IMG/VR virus record: IMGVR_UViG_3300045741_000550
Coordinates: 1-42,271 of that record
Reading direction: 5' to 3' (one strand)
From: a virus
Length of the DNA stretch: 42,271 nt
The notes beneath the pieces were generated by a model, which saw nothing but the letters and a program-made list of their open reading frames with translations, searched no databases and was not told the origin of the DNA. This document shows, piece by piece, positions 31,077-38,621 of the stretch. The position numbers and the translations under genes are program-made. Positions within the stretch are counted from its first letter, which is position 1. Every line of letters starts with the position of its first letter.

Positions 31077-32285
31077 ATGGCAGCTGTTGGTGGTTTGAGA
31101 GGTTCTGGCGATTGGGCCACGGACGAACGCCCGAAGAACTTTCGGGAGTACATCCTGTGGCGGCAACCGAACGGACAGGCTCCTTTGACGGCGTTGCTAG
31201 GCCGGATGAAGTCCGAAAGTGTGGACGATCCGGAGTTTGCGTGGTGGGAAGAAGAACTCAATGCCATGCGCTTCACCCTGGCGGCAACGGCCCAGGCGAC
31301 TACGGATACGTCGCTGACGCTTCTGACGACGGGCACTTTCACGGCATCGGATTTGGTTGCTGGGGACGTGCTGTTGATCGAAGCGGCACTGACGACTTCG
31401 TATGCGCATGAGATCGTGGTGGTCTCGAGCGTGACGAGTTCAGCGGTGGTCGTCGTGGCCCGTGCAGCTTCGGGCACAACGGCGGCGCCCATCCCCGTCA
31501 GCGCGAATCTGACGAAGATCGGGAACGTGTTCGAGGAAGGTTCTGCGTCCCCGAATGCCGTCACCCGTCAGCCCTCGAAGCTGTACAACTACGCTCAGAT
31601 CTTCAAGACGGCGTATCGCATTACGGGTACCGCGTTGAAGCAGAAGATCCGAACGGGTGATCCGCTGAAGAACGACAAAAAGCGGAAAATGTTCGACCAC
31701 TCTGTGGCTCTGGAAATGGCGTTCTTCTTCGGAAAGCGCTATGAAACCACGGGTCCCCAGGGCAAACCCCTGCACTTCACGGGGGGTGTGCTGAACATGA
31801 TGGCGACGTACAACTCCGGCAGCATCAAGGCGTATACCACCACGCCGACGGAGTCGAACCTCCTCGATGACGTGTACGGGATCTGGGACTACAACACCGA
31901 AGCGGGAACGGACCGCATTGCGTTTTGCGGAAATGGTGCCTTGAATTCGCTGAACAAGTTGGCGAAGGGATCAAGTTCCACCCGCATCAACTTTGAAGGG
32001 TTCGTGAACGTGTTCGGAATGCGTCTCCAGCACTGGATCTTTCCCCAGGGGGATTTGTACCTCAAGACCCACCCGCTGTTCAACACCCATGCGAGGTTCA
32101 CCAACGATATCTTCGTGATGGACCCGGGCGCGTATGTGTATCGCTATATCCGGGACACGAAGCCGCAAGACAACATTCAGGCGAACGACGCTGACGAGCA
32201 AAAGGGTCAGTGGTTCACCGAGGCCGGTCTTGAGGCGCGCCATCTGAAGACGTCGAAGTGGCTTTCCAACTTCGTGGTGCCCTGA
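31077..32285 (+). CDS. Major capsid protein
   Basis: This 402-residue protein follows the scaffold gene and is followed by hairpins and a decoration-type gene. The N-terminal arm (FREYILWRQPNGQAPLTALL), a beta-rich insertion domain near 75-160 and the later segments KTAYRITGTALKQKI and FMDPGAYVYRY-like text (here FVMDPGAYVYRYIRD) fit the HK97-fold, SU10-type capsid family (DUF5309-like). AAAGGA precedes the ATG. It is the best candidate for the most abundant virion protein. Confidence 0.87.
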   Translation: MAAVGGLRGSGDWATDERPKNFREYILWRQPNGQAPLTALLGRMKSESVDDPEFAWWEEELNAMRFTLAATAQATTDTSLTLLTTGTFTASDLVAGDVLLIEAALTTSYAHEIVVVSSVTSSAVVVVARAASGTTAAPIPVSANLTKIGNVFEEGSASPNAVTRQPSKLYNYAQIFKTAYRITGTALKQKIRTGDPLKNDKKRKMFDHSVALEMAFFFGKRYETTGPQGKPLHFTGGVLNMMATYNSGSIKAYTTTPTESNLLDDVYGIWDYNTEAGTDRIAFCGNGALNSLNKLAKGSSSTRINFEGFVNVFGMRLQHWIFPQGDLYLKTHPLFNTHARFTNDIFVMDPGAYVYRYIRDTKPQDNIQANDADEQKGQWFTEAGLEARHLKTSKWLSNFVVP

Positions 32286-32293
32286 GATTGGTT

Positions 32294-32318
32294 GGGGGTT
32301 AATTCTCCAATAACCCCC
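32294..32318 (+). terminator. Hairpin after the capsid gene
   Basis: GGGGGTTA (32294-32301) pairs with TAACCCCC (32311-32318) across nine bases. A pyrimidine-rich but not pure T stretch follows, so termination would be partial. Such a structure could also protect the capsid mRNA from 3' decay. Confidence 0.5.
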
Positions 32319-32352
32319 GCCAAAACCCTTTCCCTTTTCAAGGAGTTTCAAA

Positions 32353-32844
32353 ATGTCTGGACGTGCAAGATTGGATTTTCGAGGGGCCGGCCCGTATGTG
32401 TCGGGAGTGGACTCCATCGCTTTCGAGCCCTACGACGCGGCAGCGGCAACGCTGGCTCTCACCGAGGACTATTCGGGCCGGTTGATCGGCTTGAATCGGG
32501 CGGCGGGAGTTACCGTTACCCTTCCCAGAGCAACAGGGAGTGGCGCCTCGTACAAGTTCTGGGTACGAACTGCGGTGACCTCCAACAGCGACATCATCCA
32601 AGTCGGGAATACGGATGATGTGATCCAAGGGATCATTCAGTCAACGTTGGTTGGTACTCCCACAACCAACAATGGCTGGATCGCTGGTTCCACAGGGGAT
32701 ACCATCACCCTGAACGGTACCACAACGGGCGGTCTTCGTGGGGACTACATCGAGATCACGGACTACGCTCCGGGAATCTTTGTGTGCTTCGGAAGAACCT
32801 CCCAGTCCGGTACTGGTGCCACGCCCTTCTCGGCGGCTGTTTAA
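32353..32844 (+). CDS. Putative capsid decoration or head-fibre protein, 163 aa
   Basis: Beta-rich protein with Gly/Thr-rich strands (RLIGLNRAAGVTVTLPRATG, then TDDVIQGIIQSTLVGT), similar in texture to phage surface decoration proteins. AAGGAG lies before the ATG. It is framed by hairpins at 32294-32318 and 32853-32868, and lies right after the capsid gene, the usual place for a decoration protein. Confidence 0.72.
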   Translation: MSGRARLDFRGAGPYVSGVDSIAFEPYDAAAATLALTEDYSGRLIGLNRAAGVTVTLPRATGSGASYKFWVRTAVTSNSDIIQVGNTDDVIQGIIQSTLVGTPTTNNGWIAGSTGDTITLNGTTTGGLRGDYIEITDYAPGIFVCFGRTSQSGTGATPFSAAV

Positions 32845-32852
32845 CCTCAACC

Positions 32853-32868
32853 GACCCCTTCGGGGGTC
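32853..32868 (+). terminator. UUCG-tetraloop hairpin after the decoration gene
   Basis: GACCCC, the tetraloop TTCG and GGGGTC form a perfect, very stable hairpin 8 bases after the stop. No T run follows, so it may mark an mRNA processing or stability boundary rather than a full terminator. Confidence 0.45.
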
Positions 32869-32882
32869 CCCAGGACAATCAA

Positions 32883-33599
32883 ATGTCTTCAAAAGCAAAG
32901 CATCTTGGAGTTGCGGTCGGAATCCCGAATATGGGAATGTGGTATACCGATTTTGCAACCAGCTATTGCAACATGATGGTGCATTTCATGACTCACCGAG
33001 TAAAGGATTACGATTCCCAGGTGATGCAAACGATAAGTGCGCGGGGAAGTTTGCTGCCGAAACAGCGGAGGGAGTGCGTGTTGCAGGCGAGGAAACTTCG
33101 AGCGGACTATCTTTTGTGGTTGGATTGCGACCACACCTTTCCGCGCTACCTTCTCTCCGAGTTGTTGAAGGCGGATAAGGATGTGATTGGGATCAACTGC
33201 GTTACCAAGCAGATCCCGGCAACCCCGACTGCACGTAGGCAATCTCTCCCCCACGAAGCTCCGCACGGAATGCCCGTGTATTCCGATACCACAAGCCAGA
33301 GGTACGAAAAGGTGTGGAGACTGGGTTGTGGGATTATGCTGGTAAAAATGTCGGTGTTTCAAAAGACAGGTCCAAACATCTTTTCCATGAACTACCGGGA
33401 AGATGTGGATACCTTTCAAGGGGAAGACTGGTCCATGTGTGAGGCGATGGAGCAGGCGGGGGTGGATATCTGGGTGGACCACGAACTCAGTTTACAGGTG
33501 GGACACATCGGGTATTTGGAATACAATCATTCCCTCGTGGGGGAAATTGTGCGAGAGGGGGCGGAAGATGTGGTGCCTTCCAACACACTCTCGACCTGA
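32883..33599 (+). CDS. GT-A type glycosyltransferase-like protein, 238 aa
   Basis: A Rossmann-like N-terminus with YLLWLDCDHTFPRYLLSEL supplies the DxD metal/nucleotide-sugar motif near residue 80. Downstream segments DVIGINC and WRLGCGIMLVKMSVF are those of family 2-like glycosyltransferases of bacteriophages. ATG at 32883 follows AGGA. It would transfer a sugar to a capsid or tail component or to a host target. It lies between decoration and head-tail genes, and a second glycosyltransferase-like gene overlaps it. Confidence 0.78.
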   Translation: MSSKAKHLGVAVGIPNMGMWYTDFATSYCNMMVHFMTHRVKDYDSQVMQTISARGSLLPKQRRECVLQARKLRADYLLWLDCDHTFPRYLLSELLKADKDVIGINCVTKQIPATPTARRQSLPHEAPHGMPVYSDTTSQRYEKVWRLGCGIMLVKMSVFQKTGPNIFSMNYREDVDTFQGEDWSMCEAMEQAGVDIWVDHELSLQVGHIGYLEYNHSLVGEIVREGAEDVVPSNTLST

Positions 33600-34242
33600 A
33601 AAGCTCATGCGGTTGGTGGAGTCGATGTCGGAAAAAGACCGACAGGAGCCGGTGTGGTTGATGGTTTGGGACGGAGATCCGTGCCGGGATAGGTACCTAA
33701 AACTCTCTCTGCCAAAAAATTGGAATATCCATGTGGGGAGGGAGGAGTGGTGCGGGGAAAAGATGAACCGCCTCTTCGAACTTTTCCCAAGGGAACCCTT
33801 TTACGGGTTTTTGAGCGACGATGTGGAGCTGGAAACTCCCGACATGCTCGCAGAGTTGGGGAAGAGTGCAGTTCCAAACTTGGTGGTTTATCCAGATGAT
33901 GGGGTTCATGGTCCGACACTGTGCACGCATCCGGTGATCGGCGGAGATCTTGTGAGAGCTATGAGGTGTTGGGCTCATCCTCTTTTTCCACAAGATTTCC
34001 TGGATCTCATCATTTATGATGTGGGGGACTATTTGGGGCTTTTGTACTATCGTCCAGAATTTCGGATCAAAGTACGCCATCCAAAGCTGGGAACCGCGCC
34101 AATGGATGCTACGTACCACAAAGGACAAAAGCAAAGTCTGGAAGCCCTGAGTCGGTATGTGAAGTGGAAAAATACCGAACGATTTACTTTTCTAAAAGGA
34201 GTTCAAAATGGCCTCAAAACCTGTTCCCGCAACTGCGCCTGA
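33568..34242 (+). CDS. Second glycosyltransferase-like protein, 224 aa
   Basis: The start WCLPTHSRPEKLMRLVESM, the segment PVWLMVWDGD and especially FYGFLSDDVELETPDML resemble the GT-A core, with the Asp pair in the place of the DxD motif. ATG at 33568 has GAGAGGGGG upstream and overlaps the previous gene by 32 bases; the longer frame from 33403 is rejected as it lies inside that gene. The tight overlap suggests the two enzymes act in sequence on one substrate. Confidence 0.7.
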   Translation: MWCLPTHSRPEKLMRLVESMSEKDRQEPVWLMVWDGDPCRDRYLKLSLPKNWNIHVGREEWCGEKMNRLFELFPREPFYGFLSDDVELETPDMLAELGKSAVPNLVVYPDDGVHGPTLCTHPVIGGDLVRAMRCWAHPLFPQDFLDLIIYDVGDYLGLLYYRPEFRIKVRHPKLGTAPMDATYHKGQKQSLEALSRYVKWKNTERFTFLKGVQNGLKTCSRNCA

Positions 34243-34477
34243 GTACGTCCCGACGCTTCATATGGACTTTCACAAGAACGCGGAGGAGGTCAGAGGCTTG
34301 GCGGTGGGAGATCAGGTGCATTTCATCGTAACCGGGATTGTTCAGGGAGTGGAACAGCGGGAAAGCTGGGACGACCCGAAGGAAATGGTGGCAAGCGTGT
34401 GTTTGAAGAAGTACAAAGTTCAAGTCGTGAGTGCCGAGGACTGGGCCTCGAAGTACGATAATGACGGGGATGAGTGA
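34208..34477 (+). CDS. Hypothetical protein, 89 aa
   Basis: Small protein of a beta-barrel look (GDQVHFIVTGIVQGVEQRES) with an acidic C-terminus. ATG at 34208 has AAAGGAG upstream and overlaps the end of the glycosyltransferase-like gene by 35 bases. Proteins of this type occur in podovirus head-tail modules; the role is unknown. Confidence 0.65.
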   Translation: MASKPVPATAPEYVPTLHMDFHKNAEEVRGLAVGDQVHFIVTGIVQGVEQRESWDDPKEMVASVCLKKYKVQVVSAEDWASKYDNDGDE

Positions 34478-34479
34478 TC

Positions 34480-35130
34480 ATGACAGGACAGGAAGCAGTA
34501 GATCTCCTTCTTGGTCGGTGCGGGAATAATACCGACACAACTTTCGCTACCTTGGCGCTTGCTGAGTTGAAGGCGGCACAAACGGAGCTGGAAGGGGAAG
34601 CGTTCAAGCCGTGGTTTCTGGAACAATTCTACACGACAGCATTTGCCACGACGGCGAATACTGAAAGTGTTGCCCTTCCGTCTACGTTTCTTTTGCCGAA
34701 GGACGAAGGGGGGTTGTGGTATCAAGATACGACTATTACAACTCCAGACCAATGGGTGAAAATTGAACGAGATGGGTATTCGGCAATTCAGGCGTATTAT
34801 AAAGATAGCGTGAGCGGACCCCCTGAGAAGTACGATATCGTGCTCAATACGCTTTACTTCCGTCCATTTCCCGACGCTGCGTATTCGTTGAAGATGTACG
34901 GGTTCTTTGCGGATTCTGCAATCACCCTTGGGGGGACGAATCTGTGGTTCACACACGCAGCGGACTACGTTATCGCCCGCGCAGGTTTTCGCCTTGCCGG
35001 GTACAATTTGCAAAACAAGGAACTGGCAAACACCTTTGGCAGCGATGTCCTTCTCGCGCGCGATCGACTGCGCCGTGTTCACGAGGCAAAACTGCACACC
35101 GATCGAACCTACTCCATGGGAGACGACTAA
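34480..35130 (+). CDS. Head-tail adaptor protein, 216 aa
   Basis: The helical start (AVDLLLGRCGNNTDTTFATL), the central beta segment (YSAIQAYYKD) and the helical end (GFRLAGYNLQNKELANTF) fit the P22 gp4-like/T7 gp11-like adaptor that binds the portal and carries the tail. ATG at 34480 lies three bases after the previous stop; a GTG at 34474 overlapping that stop is an alternative. Tail genes follow. Confidence 0.75.
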   Translation: MTGQEAVDLLLGRCGNNTDTTFATLALAELKAAQTELEGEAFKPWFLEQFYTTAFATTANTESVALPSTFLLPKDEGGLWYQDTTITTPDQWVKIERDGYSAIQAYYKDSVSGPPEKYDIVLNTLYFRPFPDAAYSLKMYGFFADSAITLGGTNLWFTHAADYVIARAGFRLAGYNLQNKELANTFGSDVLLARDRLRRVHEAKLHTDRTYSMGDD

Positions 35131-35131
35131 C

Positions 35132-36019
35132 ATGGGCCTGGAATCTGTTACCTATATCAATGATCTGGTCACCACCAATCCTGTCGGGGCAACAGATCCA
35201 AAGAGCGAGGGTGATGACCATATTCGGAACATCAAAGCTGCGTTAAAAAACTGTTTCCCGGGGTTGGCAGGGGCGGCCTTCCGAGTCCAGGCGAAGACGG
35301 CAAACTACACCGCGATCGCAACGGATAATTCCACCCTTTTGGCTTTTTCAAGCACGGCGACAACTCTGTCTCTTACGGCCGCGGCGACGTTGGGGAATCA
35401 GTTTCTGTGCTTTGTGTATAACGGCACGACTGGTGCGTTGACAATTGACCCCAACGGGGCCGAGTTGGTCAATGGAGTTTCAACGATTTCGCTTCTTACC
35501 GGCCAGGCATGTATTTTGGCTTGTACGGGATCGGGCTTTCATGCCTTTGTGATCGACTCGCTTGTGCAGCCTGTTCCGATGATGGTGAAGCGAAAAGCGT
35601 CGGATGAATCCGTTACCTCGAGCACCACACTGCAAGATGATGATGACTTGCAGTTTGCAATTGGTGCGAATGAAACGTGGGTTGGAAGCATCGAACTGTG
35701 GGTTGGTGATGCTTTGAGCACTACGGGAATCAAGTTCTCGGTGGATACTCCAGCGGGATCGGCCGGAAAGGTGAGCTGGCTTGCCTCGCAATATGGGAAT
35801 GGTATTCACGCTTTCAATTCAACTGTTGGTGTTAGCACCACGGTGGACTACGTTGCAGGCTATTGGGCGTCGGTTACTGGATCACTCCGAATCGAGTTTT
35901 CAGTTGCAAACGGAGCAACTGCTGGAAATGCGAAACTCAAATGGGCTCAGTCCACTTCGAGCGGCACTGCGCTTAAGGTTTTGAGTGGGTCGAATCTTCG
36001 GGCTTCGAGGGTGTCATGA
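35132..36019 (+). CDS. Tail fibre/spike-like protein, 295 aa
   Basis: The N-terminal segment (YINDLVTTNPVGATDPKSEG followed by DDHIRNIKAAL) is a conserved tail-attachment module of phage fibre proteins. The rest is Thr/Ser/Gly-rich beta repeats ending in a jelly-roll-like domain (TWVGSIELWVGDALSTTG), which is likely to bind a receptor. ATG at 35132 immediately follows the adaptor stop. It overlaps the next gene by four bases (ATGA). Confidence 0.8.
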   Translation: MGLESVTYINDLVTTNPVGATDPKSEGDDHIRNIKAALKNCFPGLAGAAFRVQAKTANYTAIATDNSTLLAFSSTATTLSLTAAATLGNQFLCFVYNGTTGALTIDPNGAELVNGVSTISLLTGQACILACTGSGFHAFVIDSLVQPVPMMVKRKASDESVTSSTTLQDDDDLQFAIGANETWVGSIELWVGDALSTTGIKFSVDTPAGSAGKVSWLASQYGNGIHAFNSTVGVSTTVDYVAGYWASVTGSLRIEFSVANGATAGNAKLKWAQSTSSGTALKVLSGSNLRASRVS

Positions 36020-36327
36020 GGATACTTCTTCTTTTGTTGGTACTCATTTCCTCCGAAGTGGGCGGGCAGGAGTGGGGACGCTACGGTCGTGGGTATGAAG
36101 CTGTTTCTATACCCCCACCACAAATCCAAATCGCTCCCACGGTAAACTCAGGCCATGTCGAAGCATTGCGGGGTCCTCTTCCTGGTTGGAAACCGCAACC
36201 ATTTTTTGATCCGGAAAAGCAAACACGAGAACGGCATGTTCCAGTACCTATGCCAAATTTGCCGTTAAACCTTTTTCAACCTCCCCCAACCCCAGGATCG
36301 AATCCTCAAGCTTCACGGGTTCACTAA
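36016..36327 (+). CDS. Secreted Pro-rich small protein, 103 aa
   Basis: MRILLLLLVLISSEVGGQ is a signal peptide-like N-terminus, followed by a Pro-rich, probably extended region (PNLPLNLFQPPPTPGSNPQ). There is no lipobox Cys, so it does not look like a classical Rz1 lipoprotein. It is followed 13 bases later by a membrane-anchored coiled-coil protein. A secreted periplasmic or tail-associated role, or a spanin-like role with that partner, is possible. ATG overlaps the fibre stop as ATGA. Confidence 0.68.
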   Translation: MRILLLLLVLISSEVGGQEWGRYGRGYEAVSIPPPQIQIAPTVNSGHVEALRGPLPGWKPQPFFDPEKQTRERHVPVPMPNLPLNLFQPPPTPGSNPQASRVH

Positions 36328-36340
36328 TTAGGAGAAATTC

Positions 36341-36664
36341 GTGGAAGGAAATCAAAATGAGGAATTACACGTTAGAACCTCTTTTGCGGATGTTTCCGCT
36401 CGGGGACCTACGGTTTTGATTGTTCTTGTGGCTATCTGCCTCGCAGTGATTTTCTGGTATTTGCTTTCACAGCACGATCGAATGTCTCAAATGCGAGTGG
36501 TGGAGGTCGTTCAGAAAATTGAGGATACAAAGCGAGAAGTTTCGGCGTCGAAATCTGCGTTGGAAGAACAGACGTATATTCTAACGCTTTCTGCGGAGGA
36601 ACGGGCAAGGTTGAAGTTGGATATGCCTCCGAGCCTTCGACAGAAAATTGGAGGGGGACGATAA
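36341..36664 (+). CDS. Single-TM coiled-coil protein, 107 aa, GTG start
   Basis: A membrane segment near residues 24-45 (VLIVLVAICLAVIFWYLL) is followed by a coiled coil (VVQKIEDTKREVSASKSALE), the layout of an inner-membrane spanin (Rz-like) or a holin-associated protein. GTG at 36341 has TTAGGAG six bases upstream; the nearest ATG is in another frame. Its place among tail genes, after a secreted Pro-rich protein, supports a spanin pair, but a virion component that crosses the membrane during ejection is the alternative. Confidence 0.7.
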   Translation: MEGNQNEELHVRTSFADVSARGPTVLIVLVAICLAVIFWYLLSQHDRMSQMRVVEVVQKIEDTKREVSASKSALEEQTYILTLSAEERARLKLDMPPSLRQKIGGGR

Positions 36665-38238
36665 TGATCCACAGTGTGAGTCAAGTCGGAAAATACGGAG
36701 TAATCCGGGATTTACTTCCACACGAAATGCCCGCAGAAGCGTGGAGTGATGCGCAGAATGTTCGGATGCGGGATGGGTATGTGGAGAAGTTTCTCGGGCA
36801 TACTGCGGCGATTACTCCGAGTATTACACCTTACTGGGCTCTTCCCGCCAGGACTGCTTCGAGTGCCTTTTGGCTCTATGCCGGGCTTACAGCAGTGTAT
36901 GCCACGGATATGTCGACCCACGCAGATATCACACGTGCGGCCGGTGGGGCTTATGGGGCGACGGTGGATGGAAATTGGAACGGGGGAGTGCTGAATGGAA
37001 TCCCCGTTATCAACAATGGTGTGGATGATCCGCAAATGTGGACTCCGGTGTCGCTGGCGCAAAAGCTGCAAAAGCTGTCGAATTGGCCTGCGAACACCAC
37101 TTGCAAAATCATCCGTCCGTATAAGTATTTTCTTGTGGCTTTGGATGTTACTGTTTCCGGCACGAGAAATCCAAGGTTGGTGAGGTGGTCTTCTCTTGCG
37201 GATCCTGGAACGGTGCCGGCGACTTGGGATTACACGGACCCAACCCAAGAAGCTGGTCAAGTGGAATTAGCCCAAACAATGGGCAATATTGTGGATTGCC
37301 TCCCCCTGCGGGATGACAATATCATTTACAAAGACGATATGGTCATCCGTATGCAATATGTTCCAGGAAGCACGGACATTTTCCGCTTCGGGGACATTTT
37401 TCAAGAGGTGGGAATTCTCGGGCAAGCATGTGCAACGACGGTGGCAAAGGGCTACCATGCGGTGCTCACTGGAGATGATTTTATTCGCCATGACGGGCAA
37501 ACAGCGGAGAGTTTGATTGACAAGCGTTTGCGTAGGTGGTTGCAAACGCAGTTGAGCAGCACGTATTACTATCGCAGCTTTGTGGTGAGTAACTTTGCTG
37601 CGCGGGAGGTGTGGTGCTGCTTGGTTCCGGTGGGGCAAACGTTTGCAACTCTGGCGTTGGTGTGGAATTGGAATGATGACACTTTAGGAGTCCGGGAACT
37701 TCCCGCGATTCGCTATGGTGCGGCGGGGGTAACCGGCGCGGGAGTGGTAACGGGCTGGGCGGGGGATTCGGATACGTGGAATGGGGACTCTTCTGCGTGG
37801 GATGATTCTCCTTACAAGCCTTCGGTGAAGGATATTATGTTGGTATGCCCCTCACCGAATGGGTTGTACAAGGTGGACTATTCCGCCCAGTTTTTGGGCA
37901 CGAATATGCAGGCCTACGTGGAAAGGACGGGGATTGGAATTCCGGCGACGGAAGGGAGCCCTCCCGATCTGTTTTCGAAGAAGTTTCTACGGGGGGTTTG
38001 GCCTCGAATTTCGGGAACTGCGGGTGGAAGTATCAATGTCTATCTCGGAACGCAAGATACGGTGGATGGGGCGGTGACCTGGTCGAGCCCGGTTGCCTTC
38101 ACCATTGGCTCGGGTAAACACATTGATTGCCGTTTAAGTGGTCGGCTTTTTGGAATTCGATTTGAGTCGACTACAAACATCAACTGGCGACTCTTGGGAT
38201 ATACCATGGATCTTGAGTTTCTTTCCAAGGGTGTGTGA
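36664..38238 (+). CDS. Tail hub/stabilisation-like protein, 524 aa
   Basis: The start (SQVGKYGVIRDLLPHEMPAE then AWSDAQNVRMRDG) is typical of a large beta-propeller-like protein of podoviruses, in the place of P22 gp10 or T7 gp12. Trp/Gly-rich strands recur through the middle and C-terminal parts (WNWNDDTLGVRELP). It probably closes the portal channel and forms the tail tube. ATG at 36664 follows the previous stop directly, with GAGGGGG before it. Confidence 0.78.
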   Translation: MIHSVSQVGKYGVIRDLLPHEMPAEAWSDAQNVRMRDGYVEKFLGHTAAITPSITPYWALPARTASSAFWLYAGLTAVYATDMSTHADITRAAGGAYGATVDGNWNGGVLNGIPVINNGVDDPQMWTPVSLAQKLQKLSNWPANTTCKIIRPYKYFLVALDVTVSGTRNPRLVRWSSLADPGTVPATWDYTDPTQEAGQVELAQTMGNIVDCLPLRDDNIIYKDDMVIRMQYVPGSTDIFRFGDIFQEVGILGQACATTVAKGYHAVLTGDDFIRHDGQTAESLIDKRLRRWLQTQLSSTYYYRSFVVSNFAAREVWCCLVPVGQTFATLALVWNWNDDTLGVRELPAIRYGAAGVTGAGVVTGWAGDSDTWNGDSSAWDDSPYKPSVKDIMLVCPSPNGLYKVDYSAQFLGTNMQAYVERTGIGIPATEGSPPDLFSKKFLRGVWPRISGTAGGSINVYLGTQDTVDGAVTWSSPVAFTIGSGKHIDCRLSGRLFGIRFESTTNINWRLLGYTMDLEFLSKGV

Positions 38239-38618
38239 TGTATCACCCGGAAAACCCTCCGACTAGTGCAGAGGAACTCCCCCGATGGCTGTATACGGAG
38301 TTGTTGCGACTTGCCGGGGTATTGCAAGGGCAACAAAGGTTTCAATCCGTAGCAATGCTGTACGGGACGGATACGACTGCGGGGGCGAGCGCTACGTTGA
38401 ATACAGCACATGGAAGATTTCGAGTAAGTGCTGGTACGGCAACTTTTACCTTGACGAATTCAAGAATTCATGCGAGAGACACGGTGCTGGCTCTTCCATG
38501 TCAAAACGATGCGACTGGGAGAGTTTTAAACGCCGTTCCCGCCGATGGAAGTGTGGTGATAAAACTCACCGCACCCACGGCTAATATGGATGTAATGTTC
38601 GCAATCCTTCAGGCGTAG
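38238..38618 (+). CDS. Tail-associated small protein, 126 aa
   Basis: Helical N-terminus (AEELPRWLYTELLRLAGVLQ) with a beta-rich C-terminus (ATFTLTNSRIHARDTVLALP), like small tail or receptor-tip proteins in phage tail modules. ATG at 38238 overlaps the previous stop as TGATG; GTG three bases upstream is the alternative. Confidence 0.68.
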   Translation: MYHPENPPTSAEELPRWLYTELLRLAGVLQGQQRFQSVAMLYGTDTTAGASATLNTAHGRFRVSAGTATFTLTNSRIHARDTVLALPCQNDATGRVLNAVPADGSVVIKLTAPTANMDVMFAILQA

Positions 38619-38621
38619 ATC

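Noticed and set aside
30809-31564. A 251-codon minus-strand frame opposite scaffold and capsid genes
   Set aside because: It runs against two well-supported structural genes and has no recognisable protein features.
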